A stretch of DNA of 64,000 bases from Bacteroidota bacterium (GTDB taxonomy: Bacteria > Bacteroidota > Bacteroidia > Flavobacteriales > Weeksellaceae). The stretch is from NCBI GenBank assembly GCA_023458535.1, contig JAEWYW010000062.1:127094-191093 (forward strand). Reading direction: 5' to 3'. Below the pieces are notes generated by a model. The model worked only from the letters and a program-made list of their open reading frames with translations. It searched no databases and was not told the origin of the DNA. A program made the translations under genes and the position numbers. Shown one piece after another: positions 15,152 through 23,145 of the stretch. The stretch's first letter is position 1. Every line of letters begins with the position of its first letter.

Positions 15152-15871
15152 ATGAGCCAAAAGAAAGAAATGCTGTATGAAGGCAAGGCAAAGCAAGTTT
15201 TTGCAACCAATCACCCAGATGAGGTTGTGGTACGTTTCAAAGATGACGCTACTGCTTTTAATGCACAGAAAAAAGGTCAGGTAGATTTAAAGGGGGAGAT
15301 GAACAATGCCATCACTACTTTAATCTTCGAATATTTGAATGAAAAAGGCATAGACACTCATTTTATAAAGCAATTAGACGAAAGAGAGCAGTTGGTAAAA
15401 AAAGTATCCATTATCCCTTTAGAGATGGTGGTGAGAAATTACTCCGCAGGAAGCATGGCACAAAGATTAGGCGTTGAAGAAGGCATCAAATCTCCTGTAA
15501 CCATCTTTGATATTTGCTACAAAAAGGACGAATTGGGAGATCCACTTATCAACGATCACCATGCAGTTTTCCTGGGAGCAGCAACTTACGATGAGCTTAA
15601 GGAAATGTATGCTCTTACCGATAAAATCAATGAAATATTGAAGGATTTATTTGATCAAATCAATATTATATTGGTAGATTTTAAGATAGAATTAGGAAAA
15701 ACTTCTGATGGAAAAATTATCCTTGCCGACGAGATTTCTCCTGATACATGCAGACTTTGGGATAAAGACACCATGAAAAAGCTTGATAAAGACCGTTTCC
15801 GAAGAGATTTGGGTGAAGTTACTGAAGCTTACGTGGAAATCTACGACCGTTTGAAAAATTTACTTAAGTAG
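15152..15871 (+). CDS. purC: Phosphoribosylaminoimidazole-succinocarboxamide (SAICAR) synthase
   Basis: 239 residues, the usual bacterial length. Key segments are MLYEGKAKQVFAT at the ATP site, FKDDATAFN, PLEMVVRNYSAGSM for substrate binding, and VDFKIELGK...LADEISPDTCRLWD for metal and substrate. It condenses CAIR with aspartate using ATP to make SAICAR in purine synthesis. It is followed in the same direction by purF. Between them sits a heptad-repeat element that carries a four-helix-bundle ORF; this element begins one base after the purC stop. Identification is certain. Confidence 0.97.
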   Translation: MSQKKEMLYEGKAKQVFATNHPDEVVVRFKDDATAFNAQKKGQVDLKGEMNNAITTLIFEYLNEKGIDTHFIKQLDEREQLVKKVSIIPLEMVVRNYSAGSMAQRLGVEEGIKSPVTIFDICYKKDELGDPLINDHHAVFLGAATYDELKEMYALTDKINEILKDLFDQINIILVDFKIELGKTSDGKIILADEISPDTCRLWDKDTMKKLDKDRFRRDLGEVTEAYVEIYDRLKNLLK

Positions 15872-15899
15872 ATATTAGAATTTAGAAGTTAGAAATTAG
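15872..15899. repeat. Left heptad-repeat arm flanking the four-helix-bundle ORF
   Basis: Four tandem 7-mers ATATTAG, AATTTAG, AAGTTAG, AAATTAG start one base after the purC stop and end one base before the next ATG. The arm is inverted relative to the right arm at 16279-16313. Confidence 0.8.
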
Positions 15900-15900
15900 T

Positions 15901-16260
15901 ATGAAATCGCATCGTCTAGAGGATTTACAAGTTTGGAGAAAATCAATGTTATTGGTTAAAGAAATTTATATTCTTACTTCAAATTTACCTCAAGAGGAGA
16001 AATTTGGATTATTCTCACAAATGCGAAGATGTGCTATTTCAATTCCATCTAATATTGCAGAAGGAGCAGGACGAAATAATAAAAATGAATTCTATCAATT
16101 TCTAGGAATAGCGTTTGGGTCAACTTATGAAATGCAAACACAACTTCAATTGACAATAGATTTAGGATTTATCTCTGAAAATGAGTCCATGATTATAAAA
16201 GAAAATCTCATTGAGATTCAAAAAATGATATATTCATTAAAAACAAGTTTAAAGTTGTAA
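15901..16260 (+). CDS. Four-helix-bundle protein (S23 / 23S rRNA IVS-type family)
   Basis: 119 residues. It begins MKSHRLEDLQVWRKSMLLVKEIY and contains FGLFSQMRRCAISIPSNIAEG and a GRNNKNEFYQFLGIAFGS segment, the signatures of the TIGR02436 four-helix-bundle family. Members occur in intervening sequences of 23S rRNA, as accessory proteins of diversity-generating retroelements, and as orphan ORFs across Bacteroidota; their activity is unknown. Here the ORF sits between purC and purF, bounded exactly by two inverted heptad-repeat arms, which makes it look like cargo of a small insertion. No transposase or rRNA is nearby. Its composition is more AT-rich than purC or purF. The family call is strong; function is open. 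Confidence 0.85.
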   Translation: MKSHRLEDLQVWRKSMLLVKEIYILTSNLPQEEKFGLFSQMRRCAISIPSNIAEGAGRNNKNEFYQFLGIAFGSTYEMQTQLQLTIDLGFISENESMIIKENLIEIQKMIYSLKTSLKL

Positions 16261-16278
16261 TATAGATATTTTACACCA

Positions 16279-16313
16279 CTAATATCTAATATCTAACTTC
16301 TAACTTCTAACTA
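16279..16313. repeat. Right heptad-repeat arm flanking the four-helix-bundle ORF
   Basis: Five tandem 7-mers CTAATAT, CTAATAT, CTAACTT, CTAACTT, CTAACTA; the reverse complement matches the style of the left arm at 15872-15899. It ends 7 bp before the purF ATG. Confidence 0.8.
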
Positions 16314-16320
16314 AAAAAAA

Positions 16321-17817
16321 ATGAAAAGTTTACAAACTCATAAAAAAGAGTATTTAGAACAATTTAAAAATCAGGTGTATGGAAGAAATCTTTTCCGAAC
16401 TCAAGAGGAGGAAAGATTAGATGCACCTAATGAAGAATGCGGAATTTTCGGCATGTATTCGGATAATGACGTGGATACATTTTCGCTTTCGCAATTTGGT
16501 TTGTTTGCATTGCAACACCGTGGACAGGAGGCTTGTGGTATTTCCGTTCTTAAAAACGGAAAAATTACCAATATTAAAGACGAAGGTTTGGTGTTGGATG
16601 TTTATAAAGAAATACATGAACCAGAAGCATTTATGGGAAATTCTGCAATTGGACACACCCGTTATACCACTGCTGGAGATAAAAAGAAATACAATTTCCA
16701 ACCATTCTTTGCAAAAAATGAGTACGACCAAATCATTTTATCCATTGCTCACAACGGGAATTTAACCAACGCCAAGGAACTTAAAGCTGAACTCGAAGCT
16801 GAAGGGGTGGTTTTCCGTGCTACTTCCGATTCTGAAGTTATTTTAAGATTAATTCAAAAAAACCTTGACTTAGGTTTGAGAGGTGCCATAAAAGCAACCA
16901 TGGAAAAAATCGAAGGTGCCTATTCTGTTGTAGGTATGACCAGAAATAAATTCTTCGCTTTTAGAGATTTCAACGGTATTCGCCCATTGGTTTTAGGTGC
17001 AATAGATGAAAGAACCTTTGTAGTAGCATCAGAATCTGTGGCTTTAGACGCGGTTGGAGCACAATATGTAAGAGATATTTTACCTGGCGAAATTATCTAC
17101 ACCAACGAAAACGAGGACGGTTTGCAATCTTATATGGCAAAAGAAGACGAAGGAAGACAGAGAATTTGTTCTTTCGAGTATATTTATTTCGCACGTCCAG
17201 ACTCTACAATGGAGAATATAAATGTTTACGAAATCCGTGAAAAATCTGGTGAAAAAATCTGGGAACAGTCTCCCGTAGAAGCAGATTTGGTAATTGGTGT
17301 ACCCGATTCGGGAGTTCCAGCTGCTATTGGTTTTTCAAAAGCATCGGGCATTCCTTTCCGTCCGGTTCTTATTAAAAACAGGTATATCGGAAGGAGTTTC
17401 ATCGTTCCTACTCAAGAAATGAGAGAAAGAGTAGTGAACTTAAAATTGAATCCAATTATCTCTGAGATCAAAGATAAAAGAGTTGTTATTATTGACGATT
17501 CCATCGTAAGAGGGACCACTTCTAAAAGATTGGTGAAAATATTAAAAGATGCTGGAGTGAAGGAAATTCATTTTAGAAGTGTATCGCCGCCAATTATTGC
17601 ACCTTGCTATTTGGGAATAGATACCCCTTCAAAAGACGATTTGATCTCTGCCAACATGACGACAGAAGAACTCCGTCAATACTTAGGAGTTGATTCTCTA
17701 GAATTTTTGAGCATCGACAATCTTAAAGCTATTTTAGGTTCTTCAAATCACTGTTTCGGATGTTTTACAGAGGAATATCCCGTGGCTAAAGGCGAAAATA
17801 CCGAACTTTTTAATTAA
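16321..17817 (+). CDS. purF: Amidophosphoribosyltransferase
   Basis: 498 residues. Residues 1-39 look like a propeptide that is removed to expose the catalytic Cys of CGIFGMYS. The glutaminase domain shows LQHRGQEACG and GHTRYTTAG; the transferase domain shows the PRPP motif RVVIIDDSIVRGTTSKR. Cysteines in RICSFEYIYFARPDS, APCYLG and HCFGCF match the ligand set of the [4Fe-4S] cluster in Bacillus-type enzymes, so this is the oxygen-sensitive, processed class. It makes phosphoribosylamine from PRPP and glutamine, the first committed step of purine synthesis. It ends with a strong terminator. Identification is certain; processing and cluster are inferred from the motifs. Confidence 0.97.
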   Translation: MKSLQTHKKEYLEQFKNQVYGRNLFRTQEEERLDAPNEECGIFGMYSDNDVDTFSLSQFGLFALQHRGQEACGISVLKNGKITNIKDEGLVLDVYKEIHEPEAFMGNSAIGHTRYTTAGDKKKYNFQPFFAKNEYDQIILSIAHNGNLTNAKELKAELEAEGVVFRATSDSEVILRLIQKNLDLGLRGAIKATMEKIEGAYSVVGMTRNKFFAFRDFNGIRPLVLGAIDERTFVVASESVALDAVGAQYVRDILPGEIIYTNENEDGLQSYMAKEDEGRQRICSFEYIYFARPDSTMENINVYEIREKSGEKIWEQSPVEADLVIGVPDSGVPAAIGFSKASGIPFRPVLIKNRYIGRSFIVPTQEMRERVVNLKLNPIISEIKDKRVVIIDDSIVRGTTSKRLVKILKDAGVKEIHFRSVSPPIIAPCYLGIDTPSKDDLISANMTTEELRQYLGVDSLEFLSIDNLKAILGSSNHCFGCFTEEYPVAKGENTELFN

Positions 17818-17849
17818 AGTAAACAATAAAAGTAAAATGAAAGTGAAAT

Positions 17850-17876
17850 CGCTCTCCTTGGAGAGCGGTTTTTTTA
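17850..17876 (+). terminator. Terminator of purF
   Basis: CGCTCTC / GAGAGCG stem with a tight CTTG loop followed by seven T. It lies between the convergent purF and metallophosphoesterase genes. Confidence 0.85.
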
Positions 17877-17878
17877 TT

Positions 17879-19084
17879 TTATACCAACTCAAAAACAGTA
17901 ATTTCCGGTAAAATTCCCACACGACCTGGATATCCAATTACACCAAAACCTCTGTTCACATAAAGAAACTTTCCTTCGCTTTCATACAAATCTGCCCATT
18001 TCTTATAGCGGTATTTTACGGGCGACCATTTTATGTTTTTCAAATCAATCCCGAACTGCATGCCGTGTGTATGTCCAGAAAGTGTTAAATGCACAGGCGT
18101 TGGATGTTTTTTCACCACTTCATCAAAATGGGTGGGATCGTGGCTCATTAATATTTTAGCCGCGTCTACAGGAACATTTTCTAAAGCTTTATCCAAATCC
18201 CCATATTGCGGAAAGGGTGGAAGTCCCCAGTTTTCTACACCTAAAATGTAGAGCTTTTCACCATTTTTTTCGATAATACGGTGTTCATTTTTTAATAAAT
18301 CAAATCCAGCTTCAGTTTGATATGCAATCAAGTTTTCTAAATTCTTCTGTTTATCATGAATACTTGGCCATTGGGTATAGTCACCATAATCATGGTTACC
18401 AAAGACAGATAGTTTACCATCTTTAGCCTGAATTTTAGAAAACAATGAAATAAAAGGCTTAAACTCGTCTGAATAAGTATTCACCATATCTCCCGTAAAT
18501 ACAACCAAATCGGCTTGCTGTTCATTAATCATATCAATTGCATGTTGTAGCTTGGAAGGATCAGAAAAACTTCCACTGTGAACATCTGAAATCTGTAAAA
18601 TTTTATAACCTTTAAAACTTTGAGGTAAATTGGCGATTTTCACTTTGACTTTTCTTACTTGATGGCGAAATCTTCCAAACAAAATTCCATCAGCAAAAAG
18701 TCCAGAGAATAGCGCACCCATTCCTAAACCTACCAAGCTTAGAAATTTCCTTCTTTCGGGATAATAAATATTAGTACCTCGAACATACTGATAGCCAAAC
18801 TGCGACAGTCTCAAAATATCATCTACCAAAAGAAATAGTACTATAAATATTTTTGGAATAATAAAAATAAGGAAGAGGGAAGCCATGACTTGGATCCGCA
18901 CCGGACTTCTATTTGCCCTATCAAACGTCAACATATAATAGGCCAGGATTGCGTATACCGATAATGATATAACCCAATACGAACCTCTTATCCATGGATT
19001 TTGGGTAAGACTTCGGATGGCTTGATACATGTAGATTTCGAGCAATAGAAAAATTGCAGTGATAATAACTAAGTTTCTTCCCAT
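17879..19084 (-). CDS. Membrane-anchored metallophosphoesterase
   Basis: 401 residues. The N-terminal 130 residues hold three to four hydrophobic segments (for example VIITAIFLLLEIYMYQAI, IFIIPKIFIVLFLLV and LVGLGMGALFSGLFADGIL). The catalytic domain contains the calcineurin-type metal motifs in order: ISDVHSG, FTGDMVN, FGNHDYGDY, MSHDP and SGHTHGMQFG. Members cleave phosphoester bonds with two metal ions; close relatives (YaeI/LpxG types) act on lipid or cell-wall intermediates at the membrane. The substrate here is unknown. The gene starts only 6 bp after the T-run of a terminator hairpin and lacks a clear promoter of its own, so read-through from the KAS III-like gene is likely. Confidence 0.85.
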   Translation of the reverse strand: MGRNLVIITAIFLLLEIYMYQAIRSLTQNPWIRGSYWVISLSVYAILAYYMLTFDRANRSPVRIQVMASLFLIFIIPKIFIVLFLLVDDILRLSQFGYQYVRGTNIYYPERRKFLSLVGLGMGALFSGLFADGILFGRFRHQVRKVKVKIANLPQSFKGYKILQISDVHSGSFSDPSKLQHAIDMINEQQADLVVFTGDMVNTYSDEFKPFISLFSKIQAKDGKLSVFGNHDYGDYTQWPSIHDKQKNLENLIAYQTEAGFDLLKNEHRIIEKNGEKLYILGVENWGLPPFPQYGDLDKALENVPVDAAKILMSHDPTHFDEVVKKHPTPVHLTLSGHTHGMQFGIDLKNIKWSPVKYRYKKWADLYESEGKFLYVNRGFGVIGYPGRVGILPEITVFELV

Positions 19085-19090
19085 TTGTAT

Positions 19091-19120
19091 AAAAAAGGCA
19101 CAAAGAGAAATCTTTGTGCC
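19091..19120 (-). terminator. Terminator hairpin directly upstream of the metallophosphoesterase start
   Basis: Perfect 10-bp stem GGCACAAAGA / TCTTTGTGCC with a 4-nt loop and six T on the minus strand. It follows the KAS III-like gene and ends 6 bp before the metallophosphoesterase ATG. Confidence 0.8.
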
Positions 19121-19151
19121 AATATCTTTTCTTAATGATTTATTTTATGAA

Positions 19152-20219
19152 TTATGGAAATTTATAAACTATTGCATTAATGTTCATGCCTGCTCCCACA
19201 GAGGTCATCACAATATTTCCTTTTTCTTGGAACTGATGTCCATCCATTTTATTTTTGATAATTAAATCGTACATGGTTGGAATGGTAGCCACTGATGAGT
19301 TACCAAATTCCTGAATGGTCATTGGCGCAATATTATGGTCACCTTCTTTAATATCATACAGTTTAAAAAGTCTCTCAATCATTGCATAATCCATTTTTGC
19401 ATTGGCCTGATGGATTAAAACTTTATCGATATTCTCAATGCCTAAACCAGCAGCATCTATGGTGTCTTTTATTGCTTGTGGAACATTTTTTAGAGCATAC
19501 TCATATATTTTTCTACCCTGCATTCTCACCCAAAGCCTTTTTTGGTCAGCATTTTTATTTATAGATGAATCGTTGGATAAATAATTAAGTTCAATGCCAT
19601 TATCACAGATGGTTTTAGAGGCGATAATTCCAACATTTTCTTGATCTGTAGCTTTTACTACTACGGCTCCAGCGCCATCAGCAAAAATCATTCTGTTTCT
19701 GTCATGAGGGTCAGTTACCCTGCTTAAGGTTTCTGCTCCTATCACCAGAATGGTTTTAGCAGCATGTGCTTTTATAAGATTATTGGCAAGAATCATTGCT
19801 TCCACCCAACCAGGACAGCCAAAAATCATGTCATAAGTAATGCAAGTTCTGCTGGTAATACCCAGTTTATTTTTCACTCGCGCAGCCATATTCGGCATAA
19901 AATTCACATAACCTTCTTTTGTTACCTCCCCAAAATTACTGGCGTAAATAATATAATCAATACTTTCTGGATCTATCTTAGCATCTTCAATTGCCATTTT
20001 GGCCGCTTCGTATCCTATCTGAGAGTTGGATTGGTATTCTTCTATAAATCTTCTGTTTTCGATTTCGGTAATTTCAACAAATTTATTGATGACTTCAGCG
20101 TTTGGTTTCTCAATTTTTTCTCCTTCATCTGTATAAAATTCAGAGTTCATGAAAAAATCTCTTCCAATTACCCTTTTAGGAAGATAGTGTCCAGAACCTA
20201 TAATTATTGTATTGGGCAT
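19152..20219 (-). CDS. 3-oxoacyl-ACP synthase III-like (KAS III/FabH-type) thiolase-fold enzyme
   Basis: 355 residues from MPNTIIIGSGHYLPKR. The catalytic Cys lies in DMIFGCPGWVEAMILANN, the His in VLIHQANAKMDYAM and the Asn in IQEFGNSSVATIPTMYDL, giving the Cys-His-Asn triad of KAS III enzymes that condense acyl-CoA with malonyl-ACP. It is longer than typical FabH at the N-terminus (an extra FFMNSEFYTDEGEKI stretch), so it may serve a special fatty acid, lipid or pigment pathway rather than primary FabH duty. A longer start at 20303 is rejected because the TACCTTTG box at 20252-20245 lies inside it. Catalytic class is firm; pathway unknown. Confidence 0.85.
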   Translation of the reverse strand: MPNTIIIGSGHYLPKRVIGRDFFMNSEFYTDEGEKIEKPNAEVINKFVEITEIENRRFIEEYQSNSQIGYEAAKMAIEDAKIDPESIDYIIYASNFGEVTKEGYVNFMPNMAARVKNKLGITSRTCITYDMIFGCPGWVEAMILANNLIKAHAAKTILVIGAETLSRVTDPHDRNRMIFADGAGAVVVKATDQENVGIIASKTICDNGIELNYLSNDSSINKNADQKRLWVRMQGRKIYEYALKNVPQAIKDTIDAAGLGIENIDKVLIHQANAKMDYAMIERLFKLYDIKEGDHNIAPMTIQEFGNSSVATIPTMYDLIIKNKMDGHQFQEKGNIVMTSVGAGMNINAIVYKFP

Positions 20220-20244
20220 TTTTTGTTTAAATTTTTTGAGAAAA

Positions 20245-20252
20245 CAAAGGTA
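20245..20252 (-). promoter_or_regulatory. -7 box of the KAS III-like gene
   Basis: TACCTTTG on the minus strand, 25 bp before the ATG. It pairs with the divergent box at 20291-20298. Confidence 0.5.
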
Positions 20253-20290
20253 ATAATTAATCTGCAATAAGAAAGAATTAAAAATATTAT

Positions 20291-20298
20291 TAAATTTG
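20291..20298 (+). promoter_or_regulatory. -7 box of the anchored-protein/ubiE/porT cluster
   Basis: TAAATTTG, 21 bp before the ATG at 20320. Confidence 0.5.
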
Positions 20299-20319
20299 CA
20301 CAAATCTTTCTAAAATTAC

Positions 20320-20889
20320 ATGAAACTTAGCCCTTCCTCAAAAGGTTTAATCTTTGCCATTGCAACTTTCATTATTGCATTTGGAATATATTTCCTCTAC
20401 CTCGCTAAGGATAATTACTATGTGGTAGACAATCCTACCACTAAAACTTTCTATTACAAGATTAATAACGGATCTGAAGGCATTATTTCCAGCGGACAAA
20501 CAGTGAATGTAGATCTGAAAAAAGGTCAAAATACCATAAAAGTTTTCGATGCGAATAAAAAACTGTTGTATGATTCTGCTTTTACTGTTAACAAAATCAG
20601 AGGTTTAATCAATATTGCAAATCAAGATTATTACGTAAACAGGCAGTTTTATGGGTATAATCTTAATAAAGATTCCTTATTATTGGCCTTACCTAAAACA
20701 AATATCGACGGGAAAGAATATTTTGGTGCTCCCAAACGTTTTAATAAAATATATACAGACGATTTTTATTATAATGTTAATGAGGATTATGATAAACTCA
20801 TAAAAAACATTCAAAAGGTAGAATCTCGTACCAAGATTTTCAGAAAACAAGATTACCTTAATTATTATAAAGAATATTACAAGTTTTGA
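20320..20889 (+). CDS. Membrane-anchored protein of unknown function
   Basis: 189 residues. A single N-terminal hydrophobic helix (residues about 9-27, LIFAIATFIIAFGIYFLYL) with no cleavage site suggests an anchored protein with its domain outside the cytoplasm. The outer part begins with short beta-like stretches (TKTFYYKINNGSEGIISSGQT, VNVDLKKGQNTIKVFDANKK) that look like a small beta-sandwich carrier of a bound group or sugar, then turns basic and Tyr-rich (YLNYYKEYYKF). I do not recognise a family. The stop overlaps the TTG start of ubiE (TTGA), so the two are probably translated together. It is first in the ubiE-porT cluster. Confidence 0.65.
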   Translation: MKLSPSSKGLIFAIATFIIAFGIYFLYLAKDNYYVVDNPTTKTFYYKINNGSEGIISSGQTVNVDLKKGQNTIKVFDANKKLLYDSAFTVNKIRGLINIANQDYYVNRQFYGYNLNKDSLLLALPKTNIDGKEYFGAPKRFNKIYTDDFYYNVNEDYDKLIKNIQKVESRTKIFRKQDYLNYYKEYYKF

Positions 20890-21617
20890 CAAAAGATATC
20901 ACAAAAGTAACGCCTTACAACAGCGGTTCAAGTAAAAAAAGCCAAGTGGAGGACATGTTTGATAACATCGCTCCAAAATATGATCTCCTAAATCACGTTC
21001 TATCTATGAAGATTGATGTGTTGTGGAGAAAAAAGCTGGTAAATTGGATGAATAAAGACCGTCCAAAAGAGGTTTTAGATGTAGCAACAGGAACAGGAGA
21101 TTTAGCAATTGCTATTGAGAAAGGTACAGGTGCAAACGTGGTTGGATTAGATTTATCGCAACAAATGTTAAATGTTGGTGTAATTAAAATAAAAAAACTT
21201 AATTTAGACCGCAAAATTTCTATGCAGAAAGGTGATGCTGAGAATTTGCCTTTTGATGACAATAGATTTGATGCTGTTTCGGTAGCATTTGGAGTAAGAA
21301 ATTTTGAAAACCTTACCAAAGGTTTAGCTGAATTAAGAAGAGTGGTAAAAGAGAACAAAAGCGTTTATATACTTGAGTTTTCTAAAGTTGAAGGTTTTTT
21401 AGGGCCATTTTATATGTTTTATTTCAAAAATATACTTCCAGCAATCGGAAGGTTGGTTTCTAAAGACAACAGAGCCTATACTTATCTTCCAGATTCGGTA
21501 AATGCTTTTCCTTTTGGTGAAAAAATGAAACAGATATTATTAGACACCGGATTTAAAAAAGTAGAATACAAAAAACTAAGTTTGGGGATTGCCACCATTT
21601 ATAAAGCAACAAAATAA
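20886..21617 (+). CDS. ubiE: Demethylmenaquinone / ubiquinone C-methyltransferase
   Basis: 243 residues with the class I SAM fold: VLDVATGTGDLAIAI (motif I), ANVVGLDLSQQMLNVG (motif post I), GDAENLPFDDNRFDAVSVAFGVRNF (motif II) and LEFSKVEGF...YFKNILPAIG (UbiE signature). Flavobacteria use menaquinone, so the reaction is most likely demethylmenaquinone to menaquinone. The TTG start overlaps the TGA of the gene before it. The C-terminus ends LSLGIATIYKATK as in the family. Four bases after the stop begins porT, an arrangement common in Flavobacteriia. Confidence 0.95.
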   Translation: MTKDITKVTPYNSGSSKKSQVEDMFDNIAPKYDLLNHVLSMKIDVLWRKKLVNWMNKDRPKEVLDVATGTGDLAIAIEKGTGANVVGLDLSQQMLNVGVIKIKKLNLDRKISMQKGDAENLPFDDNRFDAVSVAFGVRNFENLTKGLAELRRVVKENKSVYILEFSKVEGFLGPFYMFYFKNILPAIGRLVSKDNRAYTYLPDSVNAFPFGEKMKQILLDTGFKKVEYKKLSLGIATIYKATK

Positions 21618-21620
21618 CCT

Positions 21621-22403
21621 ATGAATAAATTTTTATTAAAAGCATTAGTTCTTACTTCAGTAAATATTGCCATTTTCGCAGATGCCCAGTTCAGAACGAG
21701 AAACCGTATGGACAAGCTAGAAGGTTTTGACGAGCAAAAGTTTTCTTGGGGGTTCTATCTAAATGCAAACAGGCTAGATTATAAAATTGTTCTTAATCCG
21801 AGATATGGAATGGATGGAAATCAAAATGCTGTTCATGCAAAAGAAAGTTATAGCTTTGGTGCAGGTTTAATAGGTAAGATGAGAATTAATGACAATCTAG
21901 ATCTACGTATTGAGCCAGGTTTGCAGTTTGGATCAAGACAGATTACCTATAATACCCAAAGTAACGATCAATATGCCAATGGAACTTTAACCAATGAACC
22001 TTTCACACCCATCCCATTAACGGAGAAGCACAGAGTGAGAGAAGTAAAAACGACTTTGGTGGACGTTCCAGTGTTATTAGAGCTGCATGGCGATAGATGG
22101 TACAATTCAAGACCATATGTGGCAGGTGGTGTTAATTACATCGTCAATCTTCAATCTAATTCAGACTCAACAGATGATAATTTACAGGGAGTTTTCAGGT
22201 CAACTACTCATAATTTTGCATATTCTGTAGAAGCGGGATTACAGCTTTATTTCAATAAATTCAAGTTAACGCCAGCCATTAGAGGAACGTTTTTTATGAA
22301 TAATGAAGTAGTAAAGGATAATCCTAATACGCCACCTTACTGGACTGCAGCTACTACAAGCTTACAAACAAGAGCTGTTTTCTTTGTTCTTAAATTTGAA
22401 TAA
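21621..22403 (+). CDS. porT: PorT/SprT-like type IX secretion outer membrane protein
   Basis: 260 residues. A signal peptide ends near IAIFADAQ, and the rest reads as an eight-stranded beta-barrel: FSWGFYLNANRLDYKIVL, YSFGAGLIGKMRI, LDLRIEPGLQFGS, DVPVLLELHG, YVAGGVNYIV, YSVEAGLQLYF, LTPAIRGTFFM and ending TRAVFFVLKFE with an aromatic last strand. Barrel length and position directly after ubiE match PorT (SprT in gliding Flavobacteria), a T9SS component. Three T9SS-tagged cargo proteins in this window agree with a working system. A generic porin-family protein remains possible, so the symbol is given with moderate confidence. Confidence 0.7.
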   Translation: MNKFLLKALVLTSVNIAIFADAQFRTRNRMDKLEGFDEQKFSWGFYLNANRLDYKIVLNPRYGMDGNQNAVHAKESYSFGAGLIGKMRINDNLDLRIEPGLQFGSRQITYNTQSNDQYANGTLTNEPFTPIPLTEKHRVREVKTTLVDVPVLLELHGDRWYNSRPYVAGGVNYIVNLQSNSDSTDDNLQGVFRSTTHNFAYSVEAGLQLYFNKFKLTPAIRGTFFMNNEVVKDNPNTPPYWTAATTSLQTRAVFFVLKFE

Positions 22404-22427
22404 TAATTTTTAGCCAGCACAAAAAAT

Positions 22428-22460
22428 AAAAAGGAGAGTGATAATCTCCTTTTTTTGTGC
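22428..22460 (+). terminator. Terminator of the ubiE-porT cluster
   Basis: AAAAAGGAGA / TCTCCTTTTT stem with a 7-nt loop followed by further T. It lies 25 bp after the porT stop. Confidence 0.8.
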
Positions 22461-22501
22461 AAAAAAGTCTATATTTTATTTTAATTAATATTAATTTTTG
22501 T

Positions 22502-22509
22502 TATTTTTG
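22502..22509 (+). promoter_or_regulatory. -7 box of the coiled-coil/zapA pair
   Basis: TATTTTTG, 27 bp before the ATG at 22537. Confidence 0.5.
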
Positions 22510-22536
22510 CTAATAGTTAGAATGTAAAGTCCTGAA

Positions 22537-22839
22537 ATGCTTCAAAATTTAGAGAAAAATTTTTCAGATTTAGAAAAGAAGATAGACGATGTATATAAAA
22601 AACATCAAATCCTTTCTGAAAAGTACTCTGAACTTGAAAAAGATTATCAAGAAGTGAAATTGAAGTATGATGAAGAAAAGAAAAAATATCAGGTACTAGC
22701 GGAAGAACACAAAAATATTAAATTATATTCAGCAATATCAGGTAATCCAGACCATAATAGGTTGATGAAAAATCATATTAATCGTCTGATAAAAGAAGTA
22801 GATTTCTGTATTGCTCAGCTTCAAAATAGTGGATTATAA
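22537..22839 (+). CDS. Small coiled-coil protein upstream of zapA
   Basis: 100 residues. Residues about 1-65 are one long charged heptad helix (LEKNFSDLEKKIDDVYKKHQ and LEKDYQEVKLKYDEEKKK) with regular Leu/Tyr core positions. A short tail has DHNRLMKNHINRLIKEVDFCI. It has no signal peptide and should be cytoplasmic. Its stop overlaps the zapA start by one base, so it probably partners with ZapA; size and coiled coil recall ZapB-type division proteins, but sequence identity with ZapB cannot be judged by eye. The family is unnamed here; the gene itself is well supported by its box at 22502 and the coupling. Confidence 0.7.
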   Translation: MLQNLEKNFSDLEKKIDDVYKKHQILSEKYSELEKDYQEVKLKYDEEKKKYQVLAEEHKNIKLYSAISGNPDHNRLMKNHINRLIKEVDFCIAQLQNSGL

Positions 22840-23126
22840 TGGAAGTAAGAAGAATCACCATCAACATTGCTGGTAGAGTATATCCACTCAATGTACCTGC
22901 TACCGAAGAGGAAACTCTGCGTAAAGTGGGGAAGCAGATAGAAAATATGATTAAGGATTTTGAACAAAATTTCGATGTAAGAGATAAACAAGACGCTTTA
23001 GCAATGTGTGCTTTAAAATTGGGCACTAATGCGGAAGTTTCTCAAGTAAACTTCGAAAATAATATAAATATTACCAATCAGCGATTGATGAAAATGAATC
23101 AAAAATTGGATGAAATAGGAAAATAG
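22839..23126 (+). CDS. zapA: Cell division protein ZapA
   Basis: 95 residues. The N-terminal domain MEVRRITINIAGRVYPLNV and the following helix EETLRKVGKQIENMIKDF match ZapA, and a C-terminal coiled-coil tail (VNFENNINITNQRLMKMNQKL) fits its dimer/tetramer form. ZapA crosslinks FtsZ filaments and stabilises the Z ring. It directly overlaps the coiled-coil gene before it and is followed by the 6S-like RNA and rny. The zapA-6S RNA linkage is also seen in Proteobacteria. It is shorter than many ZapA proteins but complete. Confidence 0.88.
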   Translation: MEVRRITINIAGRVYPLNVPATEEETLRKVGKQIENMIKDFEQNFDVRDKQDALAMCALKLGTNAEVSQVNFENNINITNQRLMKMNQKLDEIGK

Positions 23127-23145
23127 CAATATTTTCTACAGTCTG

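Noticed and set aside
15901..16260. 23S rRNA intervening sequence
   Set aside because: The protein family occurs there, but no rRNA sequence flanks it here.
15872..16313. CRISPR-like array from the regular short repeats
   Set aside because: The 7-bp units are contiguous without spacers, arms are inverted, and no cas genes are near.
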